Of a stretch of DNA of 64,000 nt, positions 1 through 10,794 are shown in pieces (position 1 is the stretch's first letter; every line of letters begins with the position of its first letter). A program made the position numbers and the translations under genes. The notes beneath the pieces are model-generated. The model saw only the letters and a program-made list of their open reading frames with translations, made no database searches and was not told where the DNA came from. This DNA is from Glebionis coronaria (lineage: Eukaryota; Streptophyta; Magnoliopsida; Asterales; Asteraceae): assembly GCA_025667525.1 (NCBI GenBank), contig CM046875.1, positions 289,000,140-289,064,139 of the forward strand, in the 5' to 3' direction.

Positions 1-187
1 AGCCGTGGAGCTAGCTAGGCACCACGACATTTCATTAGAACGTTTACATTTTTTGTTTGAACAAGAATGATAAGTCCTAAAAAACAAAAAAGGAACCTAG
101 ACAAAACATAAGAAGCAAAACAGATAGAGTGCATGGATCTTCATTAAAGCCACATATAGCAAAGTACCCATGCGGAAGCCGTAGCTT

Positions 188-1191
188 TCAAAGATAGCAC
201 CTCTTGAGATTGGAGATGTTCCATGTGCGTTCCAGGTCGCGGCCATCCATGTCACGTAACTTGTACGCGCCTCGTCCCAAGGCTTCCGTGACCTCATACG
301 GTCCTTCCCACTTAGGGCCCAGCTTTCCTGTATTCTCCGCTCGACTTGCTTTGTTAGCACGATAGACATAATCCCCCGGTCGAAAAGAAACACCTTTAAC
401 CTTGGCGTCATAATAAGCCTTCATTTTAGCCTTGGACTTAGCCTCATTAATGGCTGCTATTTCCCTTTTTTCTTCCAACAGATCCAGGTTGATTCGCAGC
501 TGCTCGTCCTTCGTGACGACATTAACCTCCGCCATGCGGATGATAGGGATTCCTATTTATGCTGGTATAACAGCTTCAGTGCCTTAGGCCAATGCAAATG
601 GAGTATCTCCGTTGGCTGTTTTGATCATAGTCCTATGTGCACATAGAACATGTGGTAGCTCATCCACCCATTTGGCACTTCGTTCATCCAGACGTGCCTT
701 GATGCCGTTTCCCCAGCTTCTATTTGCTCGTTCCACAAGGCCATTTGTCTGCGGATGCTTAACAGACGCGAAGCGCCGCTTGATATTCAATGATGCACAC
801 CAGTCCTTGAATGGATTATCCGCGAACTGTTTACCGTTGTCCGAGATGATTTCTCCTGGTAGGCCAAAACGGCACACAATGTTCTCCCAAACAAACTTTT
901 TAACTTTTTTGCCCGTGATGGATTTGACTGCCTTGGCCTCTATCCATCGTATGAAGTAGTCCATCTCGACAATCAAGAACTTAAGTCCCCCCGCAGCTAC
1001 AGGAAATGGTCCTGCGATGTCGATTCCCCACTTATAGAATGGACATGGGATGTAATAGGTGTAAGCTCCTGCTGCGGGTGTCGCGGCGCTGGTCTATGCA
1101 CTTGACAATCCTTACACTTGCGAATCATGTCGCGTGCGTCCCTGGGCATGGTAGGCCAATAATATCCTGTTCGTAAGGCTCGAGCTACCAC
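188..1191 (-). pseudogene. Tat1 integrase, broken
   Basis: Integrase inserts the element cDNA into host DNA. The N-terminal zinc-binding region starts in the neighbouring frame (1195-1400) and continues at 997-1191 with the pair CKDC. After a frameshift near 1040 the catalytic core follows at 584-976, with a second Asp in IISDNGKQF and the Glu in GLVERANRS. In the segment carrying the first catalytic Asp the reading is VEMDYF, where Tat2 has VVMDYF. The C-terminal tail at 188-535 includes the KLGPKWEGPYEV segment typical of gypsy integrase ends. Two in-frame stops (584 and about 560) separate core and tail. The stop at 188 is the natural end of pol. Confidence 0.85.
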
Positions 1192-1194
1192 GGA

Positions 1195-2196
1195 TCATGG
1201 ACCTGCGTGCATGCCGCATAACCCTTCATGTATTTCATTGATCACATAAGTAGCCTGACGTGGTCCAACACACCGCAGCCACGGCTGCAAGAAAGAGCGC
1301 TTATAAAGGACACCTTCCCGAAGTTCGAAGTGCTGCGACTTCCTTCTGATGCGCCGCACCGCTTTTTCATCGTCCGGAAGGGTTTCACTAGTCAAATAGT
1401 TGATGATCGGGGTCATCCATGTAGGTCCATCCTCTTCAACTATAGTAGCGACCTCCCCTTCTGTTATAGACTTCTCCTTGAGTATTTCCACCAAGACTTG
1501 CTTGGACAAGTGGGTGAAGCTTGTGGATGCGATTTTGCTAAGAGCGTCCGCCTTCTTTTTCTCACCTCTTGGCACCTGCTTGATGGAAAACTTGCTGAAA
1601 GCCGCGATGAGTGACTTGACTTTCTCCAAGTATCGGACCATGTTGTCCTCCTTGGCCACATATCCACCTAGAATGTGATTCGCGACAAGCCGTGAGTCCA
1701 CGTAGGCCTCAAGGTTGCGGACTCCCATTCTAGCGGCGATTTTTAAACCCGCAATTAATGCCTCATATTCCGCTTCGTTGTTGGTGGTTGTGATCTCAAA
1801 ACGGAGGGCGTACGTAAACTCCATTCCTTCCGGATTTGTAAGGATGAGACCAGCTCCTGACCCATCCGTACACAAAGATCCGTCCGTAAATAACACCCAT
1901 GGTTCTGTTGGAGTCTCGTCTTGTTTTACGATTGGTCCTTCCTCATTCGGCTTCTCTATCAAGAAATCTGCCAATATCTGGCCTTTAATAGCCGTCCTTG
2001 GCCTATAAGATATATTATGCTCCCCCAATAGAATACTCCATTTTTGTATCCTTCCTGCTACATCCAGTCTAGAGATGACTTGCTTTATTGGTTGGTCAGT
2101 AATGACTACGATTGGGTGCGCCTGAAAGTATCGGTGCAACCGCTTTGTAGCAAGCAATAGTGCCAAAACCAATTTTTCCATAGAGGAGTAATTCAA
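1195..2196 (-). pseudogene. Tat1 RNase H, archaeal-type RNase H and integrase N-terminus
   Basis: A 333-residue open stretch. Residues about 1-85 are the end of the retroviral-type RNase H (LLGEHNISYRPRTAIKGQ). From about residue 97 an additional RNase H of archaeal type begins at WVLFTDGSLCTDGSGAG, with the downstream acidic residues in NNEAEYEALIAGL and AYVDSRLV. The last 100 residues are the linker and the beginning of integrase, up to GLCGMHAGP. The stop at 1195-1197 is TGA where the protein should continue, in the same frame as the next segment, as expected from a C-to-T change in an Arg codon. RNase H removes RNA from the RNA:DNA hybrid during reverse transcription; the second copy is a Tat-lineage feature. 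Confidence 0.88.
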
Positions 2197-2205
2197 CTCC
2201 GGCCC

Positions 2206-3324
2206 TTATAGTGTTCTACTTATGAAGTAGACCGGATTTTGTACCGTATCCCTATCCGTCATGAGTACCGCACTTATTGCTCCATGAGTGGCTGAGAGAT
2301 ACATAATGAGTTCCTCCTTTGGCCGGGGAGCTACTAGCATAGGGAGAGATGCAAGGTGCTGCTTGATTTGGCCAAAAGCTTCCTCGGCTTCCTTTGTCCA
2401 TCGGAAGTCTCCCTTCCTAATGCACTTCTTGAGTGTCTTAAATAGGGGTAATGACTTTTCTGCGGACTTTGGTAGGAACCTATTTAGCCCGGCCAGCTTC
2501 CCATTTAAGGATTGTACCTCCTTCCGTGTCTGAGGGGATGGAAGCTGTATTACTGCGTCCGTTTTCTCTGGGCAAGGTTTGATGCCATTTGGATCAATCA
2601 TATATCCAAGGAACATTCCCTCCGTTGCCCCAAACATGCATTTCTTTGGGTTTAGCTTCATGTTGATCCTCCTCAGTGTGTCGAATGTCTCTTGGACATC
2701 CCGGAGAAGTGCATCCTCCGTATGACTTTTTATGACTAAGTCATCCACATAGACTTCCAGGTTACGGCCTATCTGTGAGTCAAAGGCTTTGTCCACAAGC
2801 CGCTGGTATGTAGCACCGGCGTTCTTTAGTCCAAACGACATTTTCGTTTAGCAATATACGCCCTGACTCGTATGGAACGCCGTTTTTTCTGCGTCCTCCT
2901 CCGCCATCTGGATCTGGTGGTATCCTTTATATGCGTCTAAGAAGCACTTAAAGGGATATCCACATAGGGATTCCACCTTCCAGTCAATCTCCGGTAACGG
3001 GTAACAATCCTGTGGACAGGCTTTGTTCAGATCCGTGAAATCCACACACATGCGCCAACTTCCGTCATGTTTTTTGACCATGACCGGATTGGATAACCAC
3101 TCGTGGTAGTATACCTCGCGCATGATACCTGCGTCCACTAGTTTCCGTACTTCCTCCAATATCACTCGGCTGCGCTCAGGCGCCTGGCCGCGCTTCTTTT
3201 GCTTGACGGGTTGGTACCCCTGGCGGATTTGGAGCTTATGTTTTGCTATCGTGCGTGGCATGCCTGTCATATGCTTTGGCTCCCATGCGAATATATCTAG
3301 ATTTGCACTTAAAAGAGAGCACAT
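2206..3324 (-). pseudogene. Tat1 reverse transcriptase with start of RNase H, two in-frame stops
   Basis: Reverse transcriptase copies element RNA into DNA. The palm and finger motifs are in order: WRMCVDFTDLNKACP, FLDAYKGYHQI, MSFGLKNAGATYQ, and the catalytic YVDD in LEVYVDDLVIKS. The connection region and start of RNase H (ELIMYLSATHGAISAV) follow. A TAA at 2848-2850 falls where related proteins have Tyr, just before the TKMSFGLK block, and a second TAA at 2206-2208 separates this part from the RNase H continuation in the same frame. No frame change occurs between 3324 and 1195, so three point mutations alone silenced this part of pol. Confidence 0.9.
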
Positions 3325-3337
3325 GGCCCTTTTTCCG

Positions 3338-4237
3338 CTATCCGAGAGCGCCCCCTATGGATATCTCCTGATCCGGGTAGTCAGGATGGATTGCCACCCT
3401 CCAATTGGGTGGTGGTGAACCATCCTTGGGTGGAACAGGTGGAGCCGGTGTTGTCACGGTATGACACTCGGATGCTGGTACGATTGTGTTGTAAATGGTG
3501 ACGATTCCTCCCTCAACAGGGAATTTGATCATCCCGTGTGCCGTGGAAGGTATCGCTCGTATAGCCAGAATACCTGGTCTGCCTATGATCCCATTGTACG
3601 GAGAGTGTGAGCGTATCACCATGAAGTTCATCCACGCAGTAGTGGAGTGTTCCTCATTCCCAATGGTTACAAGCAGACGCAGTTGCCCTATCGGCCAGAT
3701 GGTGTCTCCACTAAAGCCAGTGAGCGGCGCCGTGGCCGGTACTAATTGGCTTCTTATTTCTAGTCGTAACTGCACAAAACAGTGTTCATACAGTACTTCT
3801 GCTGATGACCCTCCATCCACATACATGCGACGAACATTGTGTGTTCCAATGCTTATCTCGATAGTGAGAGGCGCATCAATCACATCGCTTGCTGTGATGG
3901 GAGGGAATGAGATTTCCCTGCCGCGTGAAAATTTTTGGCCAATTTTCTGCCTCGTGCGGCGTTGTCTGGATTGGATCATGTATATGGTCGAAGGTTTGTC
4001 CTTTTGGGGATCCTTCTTATCATACTTCTTGTTGTCTTTTCCATCCTTCCAATCCTTAACCAAATGCTTGAGTTTACCTGACTTGATCAGTGACTCAATG
4101 TGCTTCTTGAGCTGGATACACTCCTCCGTGCCGTGGCCGTTGTCATTATGGAACTCACAGAAACGATTTCCTTGACGACGGTCCGGCGGAGTTGTCATTG
4201 GGGGAGGTCTCGGAAAATTTGCCCCTTCCGTCAGCAA
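3338..4237 (-). pseudogene. Tat1 gag C-terminus (zinc knuckle) and aspartic protease
   Basis: Near the start is a knuckle of the form CEFHNDNGHGTEEC, the spacing usual for Tat gag. A lysine-rich spacer follows (residues about 55-95). From about residue 110 the retropepsin-like domain reads DAPLTIEISIGTHNVRRMYVDGGSSAEV, with the active-site Asp in VDGGSSA; the later NGIIGRPGI block is the typical second protease motif. The segment ends in the spacer before RT. It is in a different frame from both the gag upstream and the RT downstream, so at least two frameshifts separate it from its neighbours. The protease would process the Gag-Pol polyprotein. Confidence 0.82.
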
Positions 4238-5264
4238 GATCTACCAGTAGGACATCTTTAGGGGGGGTAAACTTATCATCCGGCCGTCCTCCTTTGTTTT
4301 GGCTCTTGTAGTCTGAGCCCCTACTACTGTTTTGATTGATTTGACCACCCGACTGTCTCCGGGACTGGTCATTTGATCGGTAGCCGTTTCCTTTGGAAGA
4401 GTAAGCCGCGGCAACCGTTGTTTCTCCCTCTATGAAGTTTCTGACCCTTTCCATGAGATCATCATACTTCTCTGGACGCTTGTCATTGAGACGCCTGATT
4501 AACTCCCTATCTGTTATGGCGTGCATGTAGTCGGAGATTTTTAGGAGTTCCGGCATCGTCTTTGTGCGTGTGCACTCATCGTTGAAGCGTTCAGTGAAGG
4601 CTTCTGTAGACTCCCCAGGCCGTTGCTTGACAGTTGCCAATAAGACAGGATCCCTATTATACTTCTTCCGCTGAGTATAATTATTCTTGAACGCAATGCG
4701 TAGTTCCGTGAAGCTATCAATGCTTCGTGGAGGGAGTCCCTCAAACCAGTCACGGGCATTGCCGATCAAAGTCGAATTGAACATTTGGCACCATATAGGC
4801 ATGGGCCATCGCTAAATTTTAGCCTGTGTATCAAATATTTTGAGGTGATCATCCAGATCACCAGTTCAATCATAGGTCTTGACACACACCGGCATGCGAC
4901 GTTTTGTGTCCTCGGAGTAGTTCCGTATACGGAGAGTAAAAGGATCTTCCCTGGGATCCGCCCATGGACGGGTGAGCCTAGGGTCATCCCATCGGTCACA
5001 CCACGGGCGGGAAAGATCCTCCGCTTTTGCCTCTCGATAATAAGGGCGACCATAATACTCATCATTGTTTGGTGGTGGTGGAGGGGTACGCCTAGGTCGG
5101 CGACGCTTGGGCGGATGGTCATCCGAGTCCTCTCCTGATGGATCTGGAGACGGGGGTGGTGCCCCATCCCTTGGGTGAGGACCACTCTTTTGAGAAGAGC
5201 CAGGAGCCTTCTTCCCAGTGTCCATCCTATCCCACACACTTGTGCGGCGAGCGGCTCTGGTCAT
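4155..5264 (-). pseudogene. Tat1 gag central region
   Basis: Two overlapping open stretches. The first (5264-4866) is proline- and arginine-rich and ends at a stop just after KTYD. The second (4802-4155) is the capsid-like retrotransposon gag domain, with NARDWFEGLPPRSIDSFTEL near its start and RPGESTEAFTERFNDE and LMERVRNFIEGE further on. A short frame-shifted part with a stop lies between them at 4803-4865. Gag forms the virus-like particle in which reverse transcription occurs. The last part overlaps the next open stretch in another frame, another sign of indels. Confidence 0.8.
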
Positions 5265-5419
5265 CTCTCGGTCTGGTCGCTCGGGTGAACCGTCGGACTT
5301 CTCTCCCCCTTCTCGAGACTGTGTTAGTTCCTGTATGAGGCGAAGATGCTCTACTCCTGAGGCCGGGTTTTCCTTTTCCTCTGATTTTGGGAAGAGGTGA
5401 TTGGTCCGGTATTGCCAAA

Positions 5420-5806
5420 GTTGAGTCTAGATTGGAGGTTTCTCCCTAGATTCTACCTTGATGCAATCCCTGGGACGATCCTATCAAAGTTCTACGTGAG
5501 AACTCGAGTGAGATCCTCCTCGCTGAGTGGTTGGACTTCCACTTCCTCCTCAATCGCTGGTCTGCGCGGCTCCTTGTTAGGGGGATTGGGCGCACTCCCT
5601 GGATCAGGGTTGTCCAGGGTTGAAGTAGGTGGGGGAGTTATGGAGATCGTGCTCGTCACCCCCATGGACTGAAAGCCACCACGGTTACTAGGTCCGCCCG
5701 CTGGGCGGCTAGGAGATTGATTGGGGATGAGTATTCCTTCCCCTTGGGACTTCCGATTTCCAGGATTTGTGTTCCTGGGATTAGCTTGCGGATGCCCCTT
5801 CGTCAT
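5420..5806 (-). pseudogene. Tat1 gag N-terminal part
   Basis: The first open stretch after the primer binding site begins with MTKGHPQANPRNTNPGNRK at 5806 and is rich in Pro, Ser and Thr. It ends at 5492 and continues in shifted frames toward 5264. No domain is recognisable, which is usual for the low-complexity N-terminus of Tat gag. Its position 41 bp inside the primer binding site makes it the likely translation start of the element. Confidence 0.55.
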
Positions 5807-5846
5807 TGAGAGTTCAAGATGAGATTTTGCTCTAGCTTAGTGTAAT

Positions 5847-5866
5847 GGGTCCCACGGATGGCGCCA
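5847..5866 (-). promoter_or_regulatory. Tat1 primer binding site
   Basis: On the minus strand the bases next to the LTR end read TGGCGCCATCCGTGGGACCC. The TGGCGCC start is shared with the primer binding sites of the Athila copies at 36026 and 47046 and is complementary to a tRNA 3' end. Three bases separate it from the LTR. I cannot name the primer tRNA with certainty. Confidence 0.7.
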
Positions 5867-5869
5867 ACT

Positions 5870-6443
5870 TGTTGATGCAAAAGTTGAGTGATCCTCGCTT
5901 GACCCGAATTAGGCTTAATTCGGGCTGGCTTGGGCTCCGGCTCCTGCACCAAGTGAACTATTTGGTTGAGATCCTGCACACTAAACAACACGCGTTAGGC
6001 TTACCGTGGGAATGTTTCCCACGATTAGACTCCGGCGTGAGAGTAAGTAATCGGTTAGGGTTTATAGGAGTTGAGTGAGTTGAGAGTATAGAACGTAATA
6101 CCTTTGTGGAACCCTTGCGGGTTCCTTTTATAGGCAGTGAAACCCTAGTGGGCTGTCACTGATACTTCGGCCCCAAGGAAAGGAAAAGTACCGGAATTAG
6201 ATTGATTGTTATCTTCTAATTATGGTGAGTGAATATCCTCTTCTTTGGGGTAAATCCTATTCATAGACAGAATATGATTCTGTCTAACCCTGTACCGGCC
6301 GTGGGCCGTACACGTGTGTGCGGTTACTGTTCATCCAAGCCCATAAGCTTAAATGACATCATTCCTACCCATCTATGATGGACCGGATACGGGTAGTACC
6401 CATGGGCCGGGTTCCTGACCCGGTTGGGAACTATACGTCATCA
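5870..6443 (-). repeat. Tat1 5' LTR
   Basis: The 574-bp LTR begins, on the minus strand, with TGATGACG and ends with CATCAACA, giving short inverted ends TGATG/CATCA. A TATA box (TATAAAA on the minus strand, 6127-6133) would start transcription into the element. The 3' LTR is outside the window, so no LTR divergence can be measured. The outer flank GTAAG (6444-6448) should be the 5-bp target duplication. Confidence 0.8.
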
Positions 6444-6625
6444 GTAAGAGATAAGACTTGTTACCTAGTTACCTAGACTCCTGCATTTGGTTTGAGATAT
6501 TGTCCTGACACTGTGTCGCCATTTATGACATTTATTTTGCATTGAGTTTTCTTTATAGAGACATAGTTTGTTGTGATGTTATCCATACGTCGCGCCCCGT
6601 GTTTCTGCCAAGACTGGGTGTGACA
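6444..6625 (+). repeat. 3' end of a Tekay-like gypsy LTR, remnant
   Basis: This stretch is clearly homologous to the inverted beginning of the LTR at 60679: both share, in order, GTAAG, TTACCTA.TTACCTAGACTCCTG, GTGTCGCCATTTATGACAT, TAGAGACAT and a GGGTGTGACA end. It is therefore the last part of a plus-strand LTR whose remaining portion lies left of the Tat1 insertion and outside the window. The homology starts exactly at the Tat1 LTR border, as expected if Tat1 inserted inside this LTR. CTTTC (6626-6630) would be its target duplication in Tat2. Confidence 0.8.
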
Positions 6626-7411
6626 CTTTCTTCGCACTTAGAAAGATAAACATGAAGCTAAATCCCAAGAAGTGTACTTTCAGCGCCATAGAAGGCATGT
6701 TCTTAGGTTACATGATTGATCCTAATGGAATTAAACCTTGCCAAGAAAAAATGGATGCATTCATACAACTCAAAAGCACGAGAACGATTAAAGAAGTACA
6801 ATCGCTAAATGGAAAGCTCGCAGGCCTAAACAGGTTTCTATCTAAATCCATAGAGAAGTCGCTCCTCTTATTTAAAACGCTCAAGAAATGCATAAAAAGG
6901 GAGACTTCAACTGGACAAAAGAGGCGGAAAAAGCTTTTGACCAACAAAAAAAACCTTTAGCAGCACTCCCAATGATGGTAGCACCACGACCAAGGGAGGA
7001 GTTGATCGTATACCTTTCAGCTACACATGGAGCAATCAACGCGGTGTTGATGATGGATAGGAAAAATGTGCAGACGCCAATATATTTTATTAGTAGAGCT
7101 CTACACAGTCTAGAATTGAATTACTCGCCAATGGAAAAACTGGTGTTAGCACTACTCTTCGCTGCAAAAAGGTTGCGCCGGTACTTTCAAGCACATCCCA
7201 TAGCCGTAATTACAGACCAACCGATAAAACAGATACTATCAAAACCGGATGTGACCGAAAGGCTACAGAAGTGGAATTTTCTACTCGGGGAACACAACAT
7301 CACGTACAGGCCACATACCGCGATCAAAGGACAGATCCTGGCAGATTTCATTATAGAGAAGCCGGAAGATGAGGAACAAGCGCCCAAAAAAGAAGAACCC
7401 CAAGACCCATG
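6626..7411 (+). pseudogene. Tat2 reverse transcriptase end and RNase H
   Basis: The sequence starts inside RT just after the YVDD region, at INMKLNPKKCTF, then GYMIDPNGIKPC and LNGKLAGLNRFL as in Tat1. A frameshift near 6890-6950 moves reading into the frame of 6888-7412, which carries the RNase H (VYLSATHGAINAVLM, LLGEHNITYRPHTAIKGQ). The stop TGA at 7410-7412 falls where Tat1 has the Trp of PWVLFTDG, so it is a nonsense mutation at the start of the second RNase H. Confidence 0.85.
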
Positions 7412-7412
7412 A

Positions 7413-8110
7413 GTCCTGTTCACTGACGGATCCTCTTGCACAGACGGATTGGGCGCAGGCCTTATCCTCACTAACCCTGAAGGTACTGAATTCACATATA
7501 CCCTACGCCTTGAGTTTACAGCCACAAACGATGAAGCCGAGTACGAAGCGCTTATAGTAGGATTGAGAATTGCAGCCCGCATGGGCGTAGGAATCTCGAA
7601 GCAAATGTGGACTCCCCGCCTAGTGGCAAATCACTTTCTAGGCGAGTACGAAGAGAACGAGCAAAATAGGATACAATACCTACAAAAGACTAAGTCGTTG
7701 ATCAAAAACTTTAACAAGTTTACGATACTGTAAGCACCAAGAGGGGAAACAAGAAAGCGGATGCTCTTAGCAAAACAACATCCACCAGCTTCGAGCACTT
7801 GTCTAAACAGGTACTGGTGGAGATCCTAAAAGATAAATCCATAGCGGAAGCGGAAATATCATCAGTCGTAGAGGAGGAAAGTCCTATATGGATGACACTG
7901 ATCATCGACTACTTGACCAACGAAGCGCTCCCCTAGGATGAGACAGAAGAAAGACGAATCCGAAGACACTCAAGACAGTTCGAGGTCAGGGATGGAATCC
8001 TCTACAAACGATCGTTCTTACAACCATGGTTACGATGAGTAGGACCGCGACAGGCGAACTACGTCATTAGTGAGATACATGAAGGATCTTGTGGCATGCA
8101 CGCATGACCT
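7413..8110 (+). pseudogene. Tat2 archaeal-type RNase H and linker to integrase
   Basis: The additional RNase H begins LFTDGSSCTDGLGAGLIL immediately after the TGA that breaks pol. It continues through NDEAEYEALIVGLRIAARMGVG, where the sequence around the third acidic residue is altered (QMWTPRLVANH instead of the AYVDSRLVANH of Tat1). Open reading ends at 7733. The linker up to about 8110 is readable only in pieces, with a stop near 8038, and corresponds to the Tat1 region ending GLCGMHAGP. Confidence 0.78.
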
Positions 8111-8113
8111 AGA

Positions 8114-9096
8114 TTGGTAGTAGCAAGGGCGCTGCGCAACAGCTATTACTGGCCAACCATGCATGAGGACGCACGAAAACTCATCTTAAAATGCAACGAT
8201 TTCCAAGTCCATAGACCGGTACCACGCCAACCCCAGCAGGAGCTAACACCTATCACATCACCATGGCCATTTTACAAATGGGGAATCGATATCGCATGAC
8301 CTTTCCCCGCCGCAACGGGAGGGGTCAAATTCCTAATAGTCGTGATGGACTACTTTACCAGGTGGATTGAGGCCAAAGAAGTTGCAACAATCATAGGCAA
8401 CTAAGTGAAAAGGTTTGTCTGGGATAACATTGAGTGTCGGTTTCGCTTACTAGGAGAAATCGTCTCGGACAATGGCAAGCAATTCGCTGAAAACCCATTC
8501 AATAATTGGTGTGTAAAAACAACATCAATCAGCGGTTCGCATCAATGACTCATCCACAGTCCAACGGACTCATGGAAAGAGCCAACAAGAGCTTAGGGGA
8601 CGGTATAAAAGCTCAGCTAGGGGAGGAAAATAAAAAGTGGGTGGACGAGCTATCGCACGTATTATGGGCACACCACACCATGATAAAGACAGCGACAGGA
8701 GACACCTCTTTCGCCCTAACATATGGGACGGAGGCGGTCATTCCAGCTGAGATCGGACTACCAGCACTCCGCACAGCAGAAGTAGACATGGTCACAAACG
8801 ACGAGGGGTTGCGGGTGAACTTAGGCATAATCCAAGAAAGGCGGGAATTGGCCGCAATAAACGAAGCCAAGGCCAAATCAAAACTGAAGGGCTACTACAA
8901 CGCTAGGGTGCAAAAAACTTCTTTTGTACCGGGTTACTTTATGTGTCGCGCAAACAAAGCAAGCCGCGCAGAGAATACGGGGAAACTCGGACCAAAGTGG
9001 GAAGGGCCCTACATAGTGATAAAAGCTTTGGTAGATGGCGCGTATAGATTGCGCGACATGGACGGCCGCAACTTGCGACAGACATGGAATGTTTGA
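8114..9096 (+). pseudogene. Tat2 integrase, broken
   Basis: The zinc-binding part reads LRNSYYWPTMHEDARKLIL and has lost a cysteine compared with Tat1 (CNDF versus CKDC). A stop at about 8297 follows GIDIA. The catalytic core resumes at VVMDYFTRWIEAK, has another stop after IIGN and a frameshift near 8505, then NGLMERANKSLGDG with the catalytic Glu. The C-terminal portion (8506-9096) is open for 196 residues and includes GKLGPKWEGPY. Compared with Tat1 it has more nonsense mutations, so it is probably the older insertion. Confidence 0.85.
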
Positions 9097-9402
9097 CACC
9101 TAAAAAAGTGCTATCTCTACGGCATTGGCTTGCGCATGGGAAATATAAGCTACGTTTAGCCCCAAAAAATCCATGTATTATTTTGTATTTTTAATTATGA
9201 CATTGTGTATTTCAAAACCATGCAAGAGTTAATGAACCGTCGTGGTCCCTAGCTAGTTCCACGACCCATTTTTACATATATTATCTATCTTAATTATATC
9301 ACATTAGGCCTACAGGCGTACGCGTACATATCGTTTCCAGGAGGAATAAGGGGAATGAGTTTAACCTACTAATTAAACTTGTCGTGTTAGAGGGATGCAA
9401 CT
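9097..9402 (+). other. Tat2 3' untranslated region, purine tract and first bases of 3' LTR
   Basis: No coding. Bases near 9238-9270 (GTCGTGGTCCCTAGCTAG and on) match the region after integrase of Tat1 in opposite orientation. A purine-rich tract at 9339-9354 followed by TGAGTTTAACC looks like the polypurine tract and start of the 3' LTR. This LTR start does not match that of Tat1, so the two belong to different subfamilies, or my border is wrong. Confidence 0.5.
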
Positions 9403-10217
9403 GAAGGTTTATTAACATCATAAGAATTATATAAAACCCTAAACGAGATCAATGCACATATAGTGGAAGCTATTTAACAAGATCATAATAATAACACAAT
9501 TATAATTAATCGAATTAGGGTTACATACCTTTACGCTAAAGCAAATCCACAAGACGAAGAACGAATCACCAATTAGAGTTTACAACGAACACCACCAAGA
9601 TATAGTCTAAAGTAAGACTATATTACGATCTTGTACACACGTAATACAACGAGCTAACCGTGATTCTAGCACGTGAAAACCGAGCTACAACGCTTGTAAA
9701 TAATCTACCCAACAACCCTAGAGAGGGGCTAGGACTAGGTTATCAACACAATCGATCAACCAAGAAAACCAACCGAAAACCCCTTCGTGGTTACCCCTTG
9801 TGATCGGCCAAAAGAGAGAGAGGAAGAGAGATTCAAGTTATGAAGATTATGAGGGGTAAGGGGATGTATTTATAGGCCTCAAATCCATTGTATCCCAAGT
9901 AAATAAAATGCAACTTTTGCCCCCCCCCCCCTTGGAGCCCTAACCGACCGACGAAACACCCCTTGTGGGGTGTTCCGGAACCTTCCGTCCCTTTTCCTTT
10001 TAATTCCTCTTCTATATATTATTTAACACTCGTTAATACTTAAATTTTAATTAATTAACGATCGTTAAAGTTGCACAGTTATTTAGCTTGGTTTATTTTA
10101 ATAAATATAATAAATATATTTATTAAATAAATTAACTCTTTACGTATTGACTGCAATCCCGTAATCTCGAGTTCGATCCTATCAAACGACTATTAAATAT
10201 AAGTCCATAAACTTTCA
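9403..10217 (-). repeat. Copia C 3' LTR
   Basis: The ends form a near-perfect inverted repeat: the left end reads TGAAGGTTTAT and the right end, on the minus strand, TGAAAGTTTAT. Immediately right, on the minus strand, is CAAGTGGGAGC (10218-10228), a typical copia polypurine tract. A TATA box (CTATAAATA on the minus strand, 9867-9875) lies inside. The 815-bp LTR also contains a run of 12 C at 9920-9931 and a CT/GA-rich stretch near 9810-9835. It has no ORF of interest. Confidence 0.75.
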
Positions 10218-10794
10218 GCTCCCACTTGGACATATTTCGAATATCGTGATTACAATGACTAGCGTCTAGTTACACATAGCAATGTCTCTTGTACAACTCG
10301 AGTAAGGTCTCCTGGATAAAACCTTTTAAATGATTCGTCATTTATTATTATGCTTTTATTTCTAATACAACGTTAATAAGGATATGGATCTTAGTCATTC
10401 CTTTCATTAACCATTATGTTTCTCGTTCATGGATTCATCAAGATTACCAAAACAAATTTAGGTGTGCCACACAAACATCATACTAATCCCACGAGGGGCC
10501 CTAGTTGTATTAAACTCCAAAACGAACTTGGAGGAAATAAAGTCCATAGTGACTACAAGAAAAACTTATGAATTTTGAAACACCTTTGAAAATAATTCTT
10601 ATAGCTACTAGTTACGTTTAGCGTTAGATTATTCCACAAAAATACACTAGATTGAAAACAGTTTTCTGGTATCTCGGGTCTAAGGATAACTATTTATGAT
10701 TTACATGATGACGAAGATCCACAAAGTAAAATCATTTAGTTCAGATAAGTCCAATATTCGATTCATCGAATATCATCCAAAATTGGTCAATATA
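10218..10794 (-). other. Copia C 3' untranslated region, left part
   Basis: Non-coding sequence between the polypurine tract and the copia D insertion. On the minus strand it continues the untranslated region that begins after the RNase H stop at 32881 and runs to 32660. I see no ORF and no further repeat in it. Confidence 0.6.

Larger units (their letters stand above)
1..6443 (-). mobile_element. Tat1: Ty3/gypsy Tat-lineage LTR retrotransposon, left end outside window
   Basis: Read on the minus strand the order is LTR (5870-6443), primer binding site, gag, zinc knuckle, protease, RT, RNase H, a second archaeal-type RNase H and integrase, ending at 188. The second RNase H between the RT-linked RNase H and integrase is the mark of the Tat lineage. 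Bases 1-187 are the untranslated region after integrase; the 3' LTR lies left of the window. Bases near 1-30 match the region after integrase of Tat2 (near 9238-9270) in inverted orientation, which supports this reading. The polyprotein is broken by several stops and frameshifts, so the copy is not autonomous. The right end abuts a Tekay-like LTR at 6444. Confidence 0.9.
6626..9402 (+). mobile_element. Tat2: 5'-truncated Ty3/gypsy Tat-lineage element
   Basis: A plus-strand element closely related to Tat1 but more decayed. Only the last third of RT, RNase H, archaeal-type RNase H, integrase and the 3' untranslated region are here. Its left part is cut off by the Tekay-like LTR end at 6625 and presumably lies left of the window. 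After the integrase stop (about 9096) the sequence contains a block homologous to bases 1-30 of the window (inverted), then a purine tract (9339-9354) and a likely LTR start TGAGTTTAACC at 9356. Copia C begins 47 bp later. Confidence 0.85.

Noticed and set aside
9403..10217. First exon and intron of a host gene (TATA box, leader, donor-like site near 9530, minus strand)
   Set aside because: The segment has LTR-type inverted ends and a polypurine tract next to it, so the TATA box is that of the copia C LTR.
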